Shown here one piece after another: positions 10,158-21,062 of a stretch of 64,000 bases of DNA. The stretch covers positions 124,001-188,000 of the forward strand of contig JAAEAF010000618.1 in the NCBI GenBank assembly GCA_011037195.1, given 5' to 3'. Source of the stretch: Triatoma infestans (lineage: Eukaryota; Arthropoda; Insecta; Hemiptera; Reduviidae). The position numbers were made by a program, and so were the translations under genes. Under the pieces are notes generated by a model. The model saw only the letters and a program-made list of their open reading frames with translations, made no database searches and was not told the origin of the DNA. Position 1 is the first letter of the stretch; each line of letters opens with the position of its first letter.

Positions 10158-13100
10158 TTGACTAATTCTTTATCTATGTTGTCTTACAATGTTAATGGTT
10201 TAAAAGCTAAATTAAGTGACCCATTATTTTTATCTTTTCTGAGAAAATATGATATTTTTATTTTAATTGAAACTTTTGTCACGGAAGATAAGTTTAGTTT
10301 TTTTAAAGATCATTTTTCTGAATATATATTTGTGTTGGCAGGCAGCGGTTAGATCTGTCGGGTTTGGTCGTGCTAAAGGAAGATGTCTCTATGATATAAA
10401 ATGTAATCTAAATAATGTTAAATTTATTAAATTGTCTGGCAAGGATGTTATTTGTATTAAACTCAAATCTAAAACTCTGCATATTTTACCAATATATCTA
10501 AACTGTAACCTCCTGGGATCATGACTTCTTCGAGCTAGTAAATTTTTAGAGGTTAACTTACATACTAAATTTATTATTATCGGAGATTTTAATGTAAGAT
10601 TGGGCACTTCTCAGACTCTTCCGGATGATCTCTTTGTGGATAATCCTAGTTGCACTTTAGCGAGGAATTCTAAAGATAAAATCATAAATAAAAACGGCCT
10701 AAGGTTTCTTGAGTTATGCGATAATTATGACCTTATTGTTTTGAATGGTCTCTTGCTCCTGATATAGAAGGTGAATTTACTTTTGTGAGTAAGATGGGCA
10801 GCTCAGTAAATGACTTATGCTGTGTCCCTCTTGATCTAATCCCACTCGTCAATTTTCATGTGTTGCCGGAATCGTTCTCTGATCACTTCCCCATTCTTAT
10901 TACGATTTCTGATAATTTTGTTTCTACCGATACTGTTGCTGTTCTTCCTTTATTGCCTCAGTTAATTTGGCATAATGATAAAGCAGATATTTATAAAAAG
11001 AATTTAGATGAATTAATGAAATCTTTTTCTGCATCTCCATCAGACCCACAGGCGTATCTAGATTCTCTGGTCAATGCAGTTAAATCATCTTCCCCAGCTT
11101 CCAATGTCTCTTCTTCCTTCAGTTTAGTACGTAAAAATCCCTGGTTTAGTGCTAAATGTCTCCGGGCGAGAAATCAATCATTTTCTCTTCTTAACTTGTT
11201 TCGTAGAACGGATTCCGAGATCGTAAAATTCTCATATATTGAATCAATTAGAAAATATAAGTCCCTCTGCTTGAAAGAAAAAAAACAATTTTTTGTAAAT
11301 TCTGCGAAGCAATTTGAATCACTAAGGATTCGAAAGAATTTTGGTGTTTAGTAAATCATTATAGGAGAAAGAACTCTTTATATGTGGCAATAATATAAGT
11401 ATGGAAACCTGGATCTCTCATTTTTATAATCTCTTAAATCCATCATCAAATCTGTCATTCGTCTCCTTTGCTGAACCTTCTTATTTTTCTCCCCTTTTAG
11501 ACTCCCCTTTCTGTTACAATGAATTGGACTCAGTTATTTCTAATCTAAAACATAACAAAGCCCCCGGTCCTGACCGAATAACTTATGAATTTTTTAAGTA
11601 CGCACCCACTTCTTTTTTAGAGAGGTTACTCTCTTTTTACAATTATATCTTTGACCTGCTGATACTCCTAACTCCTTTAGTAAGTCCCTGATTTTTCCGC
11701 TATTTAAGCGGGGTGACGTGAATGATGTCTCTAACTATAGAGGCATCTCCTGTCTCGATGCGGTAGCAAAAATTTTCTCAGCACTCCTTTTGCGTAGAAT
11801 TGAAATGTTTGTCATAGAAAATGATTTACTTAGTGAATATCAGGCAGGCTTCCGTCGTGGGTACTCCACAGTTGACCACCTGTTCACACTCACCAACATT
11901 GTTAATCTCAAATTTTTGGGAAGTCGGCAAAAGCTTTATGGTTTTTTTATTGATTTGAAGGCCGCGTTCGACTGCATTGATCGAAGAGCTCTCATTTATA
12001 AACTGGGCAATTTGGGTTTTTCGTTTAAAGTTTTGAATATCTTAAAATGTCTTTTTTCTAATTCATCTTCGGCGATTAAGGGCAGTCAAGGGATTTCAGA
12101 TTTCTTTGACGTGTGTAGTGGTGTCAGACAGGGTTGCTTGCTTAGTCCGATCTTGTTTTCGCTTTTCTTGGACGATCTTCCTCATATTCTTGAGGGCGGA
12201 GTTCGTATGGGTGATAAAAGGATCAAATGTTTAATGTATGCGGATGACATCGTATTTCTGTCTGACAATGCTACCAATCTGCAGCGTAATATTAATTTGC
12301 TGCAAGCATACTGTGACCAATGGAATCTGACGGTCAATCTGGGAAAGTCAAAAGTTATGGTGTTTCGTAAAGGTGGAAGGCTGGCTTCTTCAGATAAATG
12401 GTTCTATAAAGGAAAGCGCATTGATGTGGTGAGCCAGTACAAATATCTCGGAGTTATTTTGACTCCTCATTTATCTTTCAATGCACACCTAAAGCAAAAG
12501 AGTTCGGTTGCTAAATTAGCTTTGAACAGATTGTGGGAAGGCTTTATCATGCAGGACCTAGTTCCGCTGTCTGCTAAGTACAGTTTTTTTAACACTGTCA
12601 CGCGTTCAGTGTTATGTTATGCTTGTCAGGTGTGGGGGTTTCAACGTTTTAAAGTTATTGAAATGATTCAAAGATTTTTTATTAAGAAATTATTTGCCCT
12701 ACCTACCTCTACCCCAAATTATATCTTGTACTGCGAGACTTGTGTAAGTTTACTTTTCTCCTACACTTTAAAGTTACACTTCAATTATGTATTCAAAGTA
12801 CTAAATTTTTCAGATGCCCGTTTTTCTACAACTTCAGCTCTCCTAATAATTAATAAAAATACATCTTGGTTTTCTCAGTGGAATTCCTTAGCTCGAAATT
12901 ATAATTGTGCATTTGAATTTTCACTTGAAAATAGGGAACCTTGGCATGGTCAGATGAAAAGTCTTCTCTCCATTATAAATTCTAGGCATATGGAGGAGTC
13001 TGAGAGGCACGCCCAATCTTCAACACGTTTTTTGTTGTACAAAGATCTGGATCACACTCTTCCGTTTTTTAGGTTTACAGCTTCAAACCATTGTGGTCTT

Positions 13101-13409
13101 TCTTTAACTCAACTTCGTTGGTTATTTAAACTAAGGTGTGAGCTGCTCTATTTAAATTACTGTCCTTTCCTAGAAAGAGATGTGGATCTAAGTCCTCTGT
13201 GTAACTCTCGGTCCAAAGAAGACGTCTTTCACTTCCTTGCGGAATGTACTATTCTTCTAGAACTTAGATTACTTTATTTTGGCTGTAAGAAGTTATCCAG
13301 GTCTCATTTAATATCCCTGCTAAATTCATCTTCTTGCCAATCACTTGTTAATTATGCACGACACGCCTGGCAGTATCGTTACCAACTTGTTCAGTATTTC
13401 AATTTCTAA
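10158..13409 (+). pseudogene. Non-LTR ORF2: endonuclease and reverse transcriptase, several breaks
   Basis: The N-terminus MTNSLSMLSYNVNGLKAK is an EN domain start. EN continues with IIIGDFNVRLG (near 10575-10610), FTFVSKMGSSVNDL and ESFSDHFPI, the last carrying the SDH motif. RT motifs follow: NLKHNKAPGPDRITYEFFK (11548-11604), then in the intact 563-codon frame 11718-13409 YRGISCLDAVAKIF, FIDLKAAFDCID (residues 77-88), GVRQGCLLSPILF (135-147) and the catalytic YADD (174-177). The C-terminus has a HFLAEC motif like the His/Cys region of related RTs. The frame changes near 10340, 10740, 11350 and 11690, with a stop at 10524. The long intact RT part suggests moderate age. Confidence 0.85.
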
Positions 13410-13586
13410 TTTTTTTTCAATTTTCTTATAATTAGACTTCACAGTAATTGATTAAACATCAACCTCCGGCAGACGGATAACTTATCCAAGCCGTATATAC
13501 TTGTTTTCTTTCTTTCTTTTGTATATATGACTAATTGTATAATAAAGTATATTATTATTATTTATTATTATTAATTCAAGAAGTAG

Positions 13587-13690
13587 ATTCATTTAAAGAA
13601 GTATAGAGAGGGCGGGAGAAGGTTATGTTTTCCTCCAAAAAAAGGTCATTTTAAGTTATTAAGTTTAATGCTTCCATTGATATAGAGTGC
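13587..13690 (-). repeat. Family A dispersed repeat, left part of the split copy
   Basis: Continues the copy that ends at 9102: ATTCATTTAAAGAAG, a G-rich stretch, then GGTTATGTTTTCCTCC, which is the same block order as at 8665-8715. Similarity fades near 13690. Confidence 0.7.
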
Positions 13691-13699
13691 TGTTATAAA

Positions 13700-13795
13700 C
13701 ACGATGCCAACTTAAGATGATAAAAGTATCGTTATCCTGATGTAAACATTCTTTGATTTATAGTTCTTTGCTTCTCTTAATTTATTGAATCAATT
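13700..13795 (+). repeat. Copy of a short dispersed repeat also at 29724-29815
   Basis: GCCAACTTAAGAT..TATCGT..ATTCTTTGATTTATAGTTC is matched at 29724-29815 by GCCAACTTATGAT..TATCGT..ATTCTTTGATTTACAGTTC in the same orientation, with gaps. The two share no coding potential. The class is unknown. Confidence 0.5.
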
Positions 13796-14460
13796 GTTTA
13801 GAAATAGAACATCTCAATATATACGATTATAAGTTATAACACTTATTAGTAGAAATTAAAGTTATCTACTACCTGTCTTGTGCAGGACAGGTAGATAGAG
13901 TTCAAGAACTGAAATTGGTTGGCCCCCAAGAGACATTGGAAGGGGAAGTGTTGGTATCTAGCAGGAGGATAAAAGTGACATGTGGGATTGGTTATTCGAC
14001 TTGAGAGCTCACCAATTGCTCTCGATCCCCTCCTCACAATACTTTATAACACGTTCATCGGCCGAATATAACCAATAACAGACAAATCTGTTAAAATTAC
14101 AAGTTCTAGTTTATAACCTTCTTACTGATTGCAAATTTCGACAGGTTATCCCGGGGAAGCAATTTGTATTGAAAAAAGTATAATTTTTTTTTAACTGTAT
14201 TTCTACAGTTTTACAATAAGTTGAGGTGTTTTTTCTATGGTTGGGCTAACTTTTTCACAACTTTCTATTTTTCTTCTGATGTTAGCTTAAAGAATGCAAC
14301 AACTTTTAATTGGATAACAAGTCACGATTAAAATTTCTAGTCACAAATCTGGTTTGTATACTATGAAATTATCTAAATTAAATAAGAATAATGAATAAAT
14401 AAAAAGAATTGATTAAATAATTAGAGCTCCTATTAATCAAATAAAAGTAAATATCAGAAA
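13796..14460. other. AT-rich DNA with no recognised gene
   Basis: Contains a short inverted motif CTACCTGTC..GACAGGTAG at about 13868-13894. No gene-like ORF is supported. Confidence 0.4.
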
Positions 14461-14571
14461 TGAAAACATTTCTTAAAGTAGTATTCAAATCGTCGGGCCT
14501 TAAAATTACAATGAGATGTTTGTACGGCAATGGCCAGAGGAGTTTTTAAAGAAAACAAAATTTTCTTCGTT

Positions 14572-14610
14572 GCTCTACGTTTCGGGTACCAGGTGCCCTT
14601 CTTCAGTAGC
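14572..14610 (-). ncRNA. Hammerhead ribozyme motif, left arm
   Basis: Read on the minus strand: CTGAAGA, then a GGG..CCC stem II hairpin, then GAAA, CGTA and GAGC. Stem I is weakened because the 5' strand is GCTA instead of GCTC. Stem III is only two base pairs (AC/GT). Confidence 0.65.
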
Positions 14611-14663
14611 TTTCCTTCGTGCTTTCTACAGGAGAAACGTTCATTCCCCTCCTACCCTAAAGA

Positions 14664-14704
14664 GCTCCTGAAGAAGGGCACCAATGGTAGCCGAAACGTA
14701 GAGC
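14664..14704 (+). ncRNA. Hammerhead ribozyme motif, right arm, full core
   Basis: Stem I is GCTC (14664-14667) with GAGC (14701-14704). The core is CTGAAGA (14668-14674), then stem II GGGCACC/GGTAGCC with a short loop, then GAAA (14693-14696) and CGTA with the cleavage position after A14700. All invariant core bases are present. Stem III is a loopless two-base-pair ACGT, as in short-stem hammerheads thought to work as dimers. Confidence 0.8.
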
Positions 14705-15079
14705 AACAAAGAAAATTTCTTTCTTTAAAAACTCCACTGGTCATTGCCGTACCAACACCTCACTGAAAACATTTTTTTTTGCGTTACTTGAAAGATGCAC
14801 AACATCTAAGGTCCTTCGCACCTTATGCCTTACCTCTGATGTACATTATACTAATTGGGTTAAACTACTAGTTACCTAACAAGAAACCTAACGATAACTG
14901 GCCTAACATATATTAAATCGAACCTTTATTGTTTCTAAAATATTGAACCTCTATTATCCCCATATTGAACCTATATTGTCACTAAAAAACACCAAGTTAT
15001 ACCAAGAATTATTACTAAAGTATTAAAAATATTGAAATGATTGAAGTTTTGCAAATTAAAGGGATATGTTTAAATATAG

Positions 15080-15250
15080 GATTTTATTCGTCGTACATGC
15101 TTTTTTTTGTTGTTTCGGATTCTCAACCATCTTCAGAGTAAGGCTACCAAGTTCGTGTTATGCTTATTGATCATTATTGTTATCTTTATTGAATGAGAAT
15201 CCGAAACACGCCAAAAACAACAAAAATAAGCACGCCACGATGGATAAAAT
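15080..15250. mobile_element. Foldback element, degraded PLE derivative
   Basis: Inverted arms: left about 15084-15127 (TTTTATTCGTCG, then TTGTTGTTTCGGATTCTCA) and right about 15192-15250 (TGAGAATCCGAAACACGCC, then CACGATGGATAAAATA). The outer part resembles the ends of the foldback at 20176-20467 (TATTTTATCCGTCGTAGCATG). The minus strand of the left arm keeps CTGAAGA, a GG..CC hairpin and GAAAC, but the cleavage triplet is lost. No clear target duplication was found. Confidence 0.55.
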
Positions 15251-15849
15251 AAGATGTTATCCAGCATTACGAACCAATCCATTCAATATGCTTAAATTTG
15301 CAGGAACGCACTAAAATAAGAACCAAATTAAGAAGAAAACAAAGAAAAAACTAATACATGAATGAAGATATACAAAGCAAATTCGATACAATAAGTATAT
15401 CTACATATAATGTGTACAGTAACAGTTAAAATGTCATTCATTTCTTAAGAGCCAGTTAAGTCACGTATATATTTAGTATTGCCATAAATACTGATACAAA
15501 AGTTCAGCCTAGTACTACAAAGCTTTTTTTTGCATTAGCCATTACTTTATGACTATATTACAAAGGTTATATTCTACATATCGTTATCTAGTCTTCATAC
15601 CTTATTAGTAAAAGTATAAACGGTAGTCGGTATGCATTTTTTACTCATTTCATTAACATGGAGCGGGGTGAAAAAGAAAACCGTATTGCCACATAGCTCT
15701 TCACAAGGTAGGCAAACCAGCTTCTCAGAATTTGGAAGCACCATCCTCTGGGTATTAGCAATGTGTTCGTTTATCGTACAATTAACAGATAAGCGAGACC
15801 ATGACCTTCCCGTTCCGGACCCGACTATCTGCTTACAGTTCGTATAGAA
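15251..15849. other. AT-rich DNA with no recognised gene
   Basis: A 104-codon minus frame at 15595-15909 has no recognised domain and overlaps the start of the transposase remnant on the other strand. I treat it as chance. Confidence 0.4.
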
Positions 15850-16590
15850 AACGCGATTAAAGCTGTGGCGGCCAGGATCAGAAGACCTGTTAGGACAAAA
15901 AAAAATCATATCGTGAGGTGGGCATCTCAGAAAGATTTATGTCCAGACTGATTAGAAGCGACCTGGGTTAGTGGTTAATGGAGAATCGTAGGGCACACGC
16001 CTAAACCTAGTTTAAAGCAAATTAGACATGATAGATCTAAAGTTCTGTTGCAGCGTTACGCACAGGATCAAAGGCAATTCTGTTTACTGACGAAAAAGTT
16101 TTTAGCAATGTGGAAAAATTTAACCACCAAAATGATAGGATATTATGTGCGCACAGCTAGAGATATGCACAGAAAGTGATTGACAGAGAACATCATTATC
16201 GGAGTTCCTTATGGTTTGGTGTGGATTGAGCTATCAGGGGACAGCAAAAATCAATGTTTGTGGAGAAGGCGTTAGAATTTGTGCGAAGAATTACCAAGAG
16301 GATATTTTAGAACTCTCGTTATAAAACCTCTAAATCAAAGCCTTATTTCAAACAATCATTGGATCTTTCACAAAATTCAGCACGTGGCTCACAAGATTCC
16401 ACCAAGGGTGAGTGAAAATTGAATGTTCGTGACTTTATTATTGCTGAAAATTGATACTCCGGAACCGCTTCAATCCCCTTGATCAAGTTTGAAAAGAGTT
16501 TGATGACATTCCGGTTTGAAAAGAGTCTTTAGTACGGACAGCTTGCAATTTACCATTGAAAATCCACATTCCCTAGAACTTTACAGAAAA
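15850..16590 (+). pseudogene. Tc1/mariner-like transposase remnant
   Basis: Translating across several frames gives REVGISERFMSRLIRSDLGL (helix-turn-helix end, near 15920-15975), HDRSKVLLQRYAQDQRQ, then FTDEKVFSNVEKFNHQNDR (16076-16130), the first catalytic Asp region of this widespread insect transposase type. This is followed by SLWFGVD, FVRRITKRIF and LDLSQNSARGS, where the second Asp region (normally QDSAPAH-like) is eroded. The remnant fades near 16560-16590. Stops and frameshifts are frequent, so it is an old copy. No terminal inverted repeats were found. The subfamily (DD37-type or other) cannot be settled here. Confidence 0.7.
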
Positions 16591-16649
16591 CGATTTTCCT
16601 TAAAATATTTTGTAGAATGAAGTACATTCAGACAAATTGCAATTTCGGT

Positions 16650-16835
16650 TGACAGATTTTGACTGAAAGTGTTGATCATGTCGTATCCTAGGTGGTACCT
16701 AAACGGAATATCAAATATGAACTTCTTGTGATTCTTCGTTCTTGAAATATATTGCACATCCACACAGGGAGGACATGCGGTAAAAATAATTTTTTTATTG
16801 TATTCTGGGCCTTCAGAATCTCTTACGGCAGAAAG
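16650..16835 (+). repeat. Family A dispersed repeat, 3' fragment
   Basis: GGTACCTAAACGGAATATCAA, then CACATCCACACAGG (eroded CA tract), then a TTCTGGGCCTTCAGAATC end block. It begins right after the transposase remnant fades. Confidence 0.6.
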
Positions 16836-18540
16836 AGACAGTAAAGAATTACTAGTTCAGGAAACCACATGACTAAGTTATGCAAGGCTCAAACCATTCG
16901 ACCAGCCCTTTCTTTTCTTTATCGATCTGATGAAGTGCTTCGTGATATTCTTGGAAGAAACAATATGTTGGACACCTAGTTCTTTGTATTATGAAGAAGT
17001 ACTTCAACAGTGACCTGTTTAAAAAAGAATAGGTTGCTGAATATTGCAAAGGAAGGAAGGGTTGATCTCCCAGGTGAAAGGAGAGTTATCTACTTGAGCT
17101 ATACTCCCACACTCATACAAACAGTACATAAGGAGGTGTATTATAGGACGTGGTGAACATAAAGGGAACAGTTGAAAGAGATAATGCCGGGGTAGCTGTG
17201 TGTGTATGAGGCAAAAGTGGTCCTCTATTAGGTGATGTCGTAAAGAGTAACTCCAGGGCTTAGCTAGAGGGGCACTTTTGGAAAAGACGTACCTACTTAC
17301 TGCTGGAAGAAGAGTGTTTCCTGGTTGAAGAAAAGAAGAGTACGGTAGGAAGCAATCTCATTACAAGGCCGCCAGCTACACATGTCCCGCCATGACTCTC
17401 CCCTCGCACTCTCTCTCTCTCTTTCGTCCCTGTTCCCAGTGATATAGTCTTCTAAACTGCTTAACTCCATTAGGAAAATCTACCCTACATATAACCACTA
17501 GACACATTTACTGTTTATGTAGCCTTCTTGATATAAGGTTATATATCCATAATTTTTAGACCGTTTCTGCTCTGGCAAAGTGCCACGAGAAAAAACACAC
17601 ATGCACACACACCCATTTTATTTTTTATTTTTATTTTTATTTATTTAAACATTAGGTTGATATTTTTGTCATAATGGCAAGAAAGAAAAGGAAACACTCC
17701 CATTTTGGCTTTCTCATCTTCCAACTGACAAATTATCTCAAACCGGGATTTTAACCTATAGAATGCGTTTCTTTTCAGAGCCTACTTGAAAATAAGAGAA
17801 ACTAAAAATCTGACATGAAAAAAAATCAACCTGGTTTCACTTAGTGCAATTCTTACAGACCTGATTGAAAAACATTTCTTAGACTGAATTTTAGTTTCCT
17901 TAAACTCCCACTAGATTTTGCGGTTCCTGTGGATGGATTTTGTCCGAAACTTGCGATTGCAATATTTCCTCTCATTAAAGAAGTCCAAGTATAAAACTAT
18001 CCTCTTTTTACGACAATCATTATGTAGACAACATTAATTGAGACCATATGTTACATAAGAACAATTAAAATAAAAAAAATAAAAAACTATGAATTATGAA
18101 GAACATAATCTAAATTACATAATAATTACACGTAAGTTATAAAGCTATAGGGACGTTGATTAACTCTCATAATGAGAGCACCCAAGATAGAGTATGATCT
18201 AACTGTATTTGGCCTAAATGGCCGTCTCCCTCATCATTTCTTATGCGTTTGTGTGTGTGTGTCTGAATATTAGTAGTTGCTAATTAGAGCTCATTAAGAT
18301 AGGACCCTCATACTTACGTCATCTTGTCAGAACTGAATTAAAAGGGGGGGACATTCCTTGTGAAATTAGTTGGGATAATTTGTGCACATATTACAAAATG
18401 CTGAATAGAACTATTAATGAAACTCATTGACAGTAATTCTTTAAAAGTCTCTGCTACTGATTGAAATGTAAGAAGTATTAATAATAAAATAAATGGTCTA
18501 CGAAACGTCCAGTAAAAACTGGAATTTTTATTCAATATTT
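16836..18540. other. No gene recognised
   Basis: Mixed composition. It contains a CT-rich run (17405-17426), a short CA-rich stretch (17599-17612) and a GT run (18251-18262). The short frames have no domain. Nothing here could be tied to another repeat in the window. Confidence 0.4.
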
Positions 18541-19169
18541 AATTGCTTTTAAAATTATATAGGTGGTAGAATCGTGCAATATACCGAAATTGCACTAAAG
18601 TCAATTCTAGGGTCACCTAGAAAACTTCAAATCATTTTTCCCCAGAAAAATATACGTATCTAATAAAAAGTAGACCTCTGTAGTCTGCTCAGTATGTCAA
18701 ACATGAAGAAAATTTGAACTATTTTCGAGAAAGCCTCGGAAAACAGGAAAAAAAGGAACATTAAGTAAAGACGCACTTCCGGTTAACAGATTTTCATTAA
18801 ATTCGGAAATTAAGTAGAACATTTAAATAACTATAGATGGTTGAAGCTGTTGATATTAATAATGGCATTTTGAGGTAAGCTTGTGGACCAGATTCCCAAA
18901 AAATACTCAAATTAATCTTCCCAGAAAATATATGTAGATAGTGTGCCAAATATAAAGAAAATTGTTAAAACCTTAGTAAAAAAAAATAAATGCATAAAAA
19001 TAAAAAAATTGGTGTGTAACACTCGCATACTGCGATTTAAAATATAATTGTTACTGAGAATGAAAACTGAGAAAAATAAAAACCGAAATCTTCATGTCGG
19101 TCGTGATGATATTATTTGAATAAAAATAAAGTATTAGCTTTCAGCAATTTTATTTTAGAGATAATTTAT

Positions 19170-19252
<83 letters not shown>

Positions 19253-19373
19253 TACGTACATACATACATACACGCCAAACATACCCACTTGAAGATATAT
19301 TTCCAGTGAAAACTCAATTTATAAAATTAGACACGATCGTAATACTTCCTCTTACAGAATAAGAGAAAGTAAA
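18540..19373 (+). repeat. Family A dispersed repeat, long copy with expanded CA tract
   Basis: Holds the internal block with GACGCACTTCCGGTTAACAG (18770-18789), a second block, an expanded CA microsatellite (about 19170-19250) at the place where other copies have a short CA tract, then TTTCCAGTGAAAACTC, CGATCGTAATACTTCCTCTTAC and GAATAAGAGAAAGT. It is nearly full length at its right end. Confidence 0.8.
19170..19265. repeat. CA microsatellite inside family A
   Basis: About 40 CA units with one interruption (AAACCCAC near 19210), followed by CATA/CGTA units to about 19272. It sits at the CA-tract position of the family A consensus. Confidence 0.95.
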
Positions 19374-19375
19374 AA

Positions 19376-20162
19376 AAAAAAAAAAAAATGGTAAACATCT
19401 GATGAAAGCAAGCAATCCCATTAAGTCCAATATTTTTAATTTACGAAACAAACAGCTGTTTCATAAATGTACAGCAAAAAAGGGATTTAAATCAAAATAT
19501 TTAAAAAAAAAAAACATCGAGTTAATAAAAATGAAATGAGAATGTATGGTTAAATGGCCAGGTTGGCAGCGTGTAAAACCATTAAGAAATGTTGAATGAG
19601 GGGAGCCACATGTGGTCTCTCTCTGCGTAGGGCGATGGGAGGTCCAGTCCACTACATCAAAGTACAGGTGTTTAAATATTTAAGTGGGTTTTTGTGGGAA
19701 AACAGCTAGGGGGATCATTTATCTCCTAAGTGGCGGCCATCCTATGATGTCTAACACCACGATCACCAGGGGTTGGGTGTTCCTGTTACCGCTCTCATTC
19801 ACTCCACTCCTCTCCTATGTTATCCCCACATCCCTCTAACACAACTCTTACAATCCCATCAGTACATGTTGACAAATGATGTGGCGAATGAATGCTAACC
19901 GGATGACAACCCAGGTCCACGTTATTGATGATGCCGGGTTGTTCTGCTAAAACTTTTTGTCACAGACAATGAACCTAAAAGCTTGGATTTCTTTCTAATT
20001 CTTGACCATTAGAATGTTTACATATTACAAATTGGATAAATACGAAGTTAAACTCTGTTCTTGGCCAAGGGTTTGAAGTTTAAACAATTTGTAACGGCTA
20101 TTTTACCTTGTTTGGGCAAAAATAAAAATTGGAACGATTTTTACCTTCGGTAACTACTGTAA
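19376..20162. other. Unassigned; GC-richer patch 19550-19960
   Basis: A poly-A run (19372-19388) is followed by a patch less AT-rich than its surroundings. No ORF with a domain is seen. It might be part of an old transposon leader, but no second copy is visible here. Confidence 0.3.
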
Positions 20163-20175
20163 CAGAAATTATTGG

Positions 20176-20467
20176 ATCCGGTATTTTATCCGTCGTAGCA
20201 TGCATATTGTGTTTGTCTCCTGACCGTTTCCGGATTTTTATCCATCCGTCAGAGCAAATTCCCAGTTCGTGGGAGAGTTCATCAACGCAATGGTTCTGTA
20301 GACTCACACTTGTTGTGTTCTTCTACATAACCATTTTCGTTGAAAGTGAACTCACTCTACACACGAACTTGGTGAGTTGCTCTACGATGATGAATACTCC
20401 GAAACCGGTCAGGAACAAAACCAATATGCATGCTACGACGGATAAAATACCGGACCCAGCCACATTT
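20176..20467. mobile_element. Foldback PLE derivative with degraded hammerheads
   Basis: About 290 bp, bounded by a perfect 13-bp duplication CAGAAATTATTGG (20163-20175 and 20468-20480). Left arm from about 20180 reads GGTATTTTATCCGTCGTAGC; the right arm ends near 20457 with its complement. Each arm has a hammerhead-like block: on the plus strand GATGA, then GAAACCGGTC near 20395-20420, and on the minus strand a GGAT/ATCC hairpin then GAAACGGTC. Both have lost core bases. The target is a family A repeat, whose ATTGGGATCGT end block resumes to the right. Confidence 0.75.
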
Positions 20468-20575
20468 CAGAAATTATTGGGATCGTATAAACTTTTAGAA
20501 ATGGAATTTTCACCGGAAATACATATTTTGATCTCACCGGAGTTCGGAAAAAGGTTTGGTTTTGACTTAAAGAAC
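20468..20575 (-). repeat. Family A dispersed repeat, end fragment
   Basis: Minus orientation: ATTGGGATCGTATAAAC, TTTTCACCGGAAATACATAT, TTCGGAAAAAGGTTTGG, matching the 3' end of other copies. It is the target of the foldback element to its left. Confidence 0.6.
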
Positions 20576-20759
20576 AATTCAGTATGTCAAAACATAAGAA
20601 AACGGAAAAGTCAACACTTGTTGAGTATTCGTCGATAATTGGACATACAATCAATTTTGAGAATACCATTGAGCTTGCCCAAGTAAACAATCACAATCTT
20701 GATAAGAGAGGCAGCCAAAAATTGCGAAAGAGAAAAACTCCATAATTAGAGATGAGGAA

Positions 20760-21062
20760 TTTGTTGTGGTGGTTAGTTCCGCAGAGCTGGAAAGCATCAG
20801 AGACATTTTCCGTGGTAGCCGCCTGCTTCATTTTGTGTCAATCGCGGTTTCAGGCGGTTCGCCCATCCTTCATGATGCGTTTTTCAGACAGTTACAACAC
20901 AAGACTTTGCACAGAGCCATTTAGTTTACGCACTCCACACTTGCTCTGTGCAAGTCTGTGTTGTCAAACTGTCTGAAAAACGCATCCTGAAGATGGGCGA
21001 ACGCCCGAATCCAGTCGATGACCACAAAGTGAAGCAGGCTACACGGAAAATGTCTCTGATGG
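20760..21062. mobile_element. Foldback PLE derivative, subfamily shared with 53195 and 61763
   Basis: About 300 bp with an 11-bp duplication GAGATGAGGAA (20749-20759 and 21063-21073). The left end carries the tail TTGTGGTGGTTAGTTCCGCAG. Arms of about 130 bp run from about 20795 (AGAGACATTTTCCGTGGTAG) and to about 21060. The right arm holds CATC (20983-20986), CTGAAGA (20987-20993), a GGGC/GCCC hairpin, GAAT in place of GAAA, CCAGTC and GATG (21017-21020): a hammerhead with one core mutation. The left arm copy is more degraded. Confidence 0.78.
20983..21020 (+). ncRNA. Hammerhead ribozyme motif, one core base changed
   Basis: Stem I CATC/GATG and stem II GGGC/GCCC are perfect. The core reads CTGAAGA and GAAT instead of GAAA, which should break the first pair of stem III and probably abolishes activity. 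Confidence 0.6.

Larger units (their letters stand above)
9103..13572 (+). mobile_element. Complete non-LTR retrotransposon, coiled-coil ORF1, EN/RT ORF2
   Basis: A 4.47-kb element is bounded by a perfect 14-bp target duplication AATTCAAGAAGTAG (9089-9102 and 13573-13586). It holds an ORF1 with coiled coil and nucleic-acid-binding domain, an ORF2 with endonuclease and RT, and ends in an ATT-rich microsatellite tail (about 13550-13572). The flanks join into a continuous family A repeat when the element is removed, which confirms the boundaries. It is structurally complete, but ORF1 has one stop and ORF2 several shifts, so it is immobile. The microsatellite tail suggests a CR1/Daphne/Kiri-like or related clade; I cannot fix the clade by eye. 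Confidence 0.9.
14472..14763. mobile_element. Foldback PLE derivative with hammerhead ribozymes in both arms
   Basis: About 290 bp, bounded by the direct repeat TGAAAACATTT (14461-14471 and 14764-14774). About 45 bases of single-copy tail are followed by two inverted arms of about 85 bases (about 14519-14605 and 14665-14753). The outer ends of the arms read TTGTACGGCAATGGCCAGAGG and its complement. Each arm holds a hammerhead motif. Arms, tail and target duplication match the plan of the Penelope-like element at 51149-53018, but there is no coding region between the arms. Confidence 0.75.

Noticed and set aside
14530..14766. 78-codon plus frame through the foldback element
   Set aside because: It runs across both inverted arms of the mobile element and reflects their structure, not a gene.
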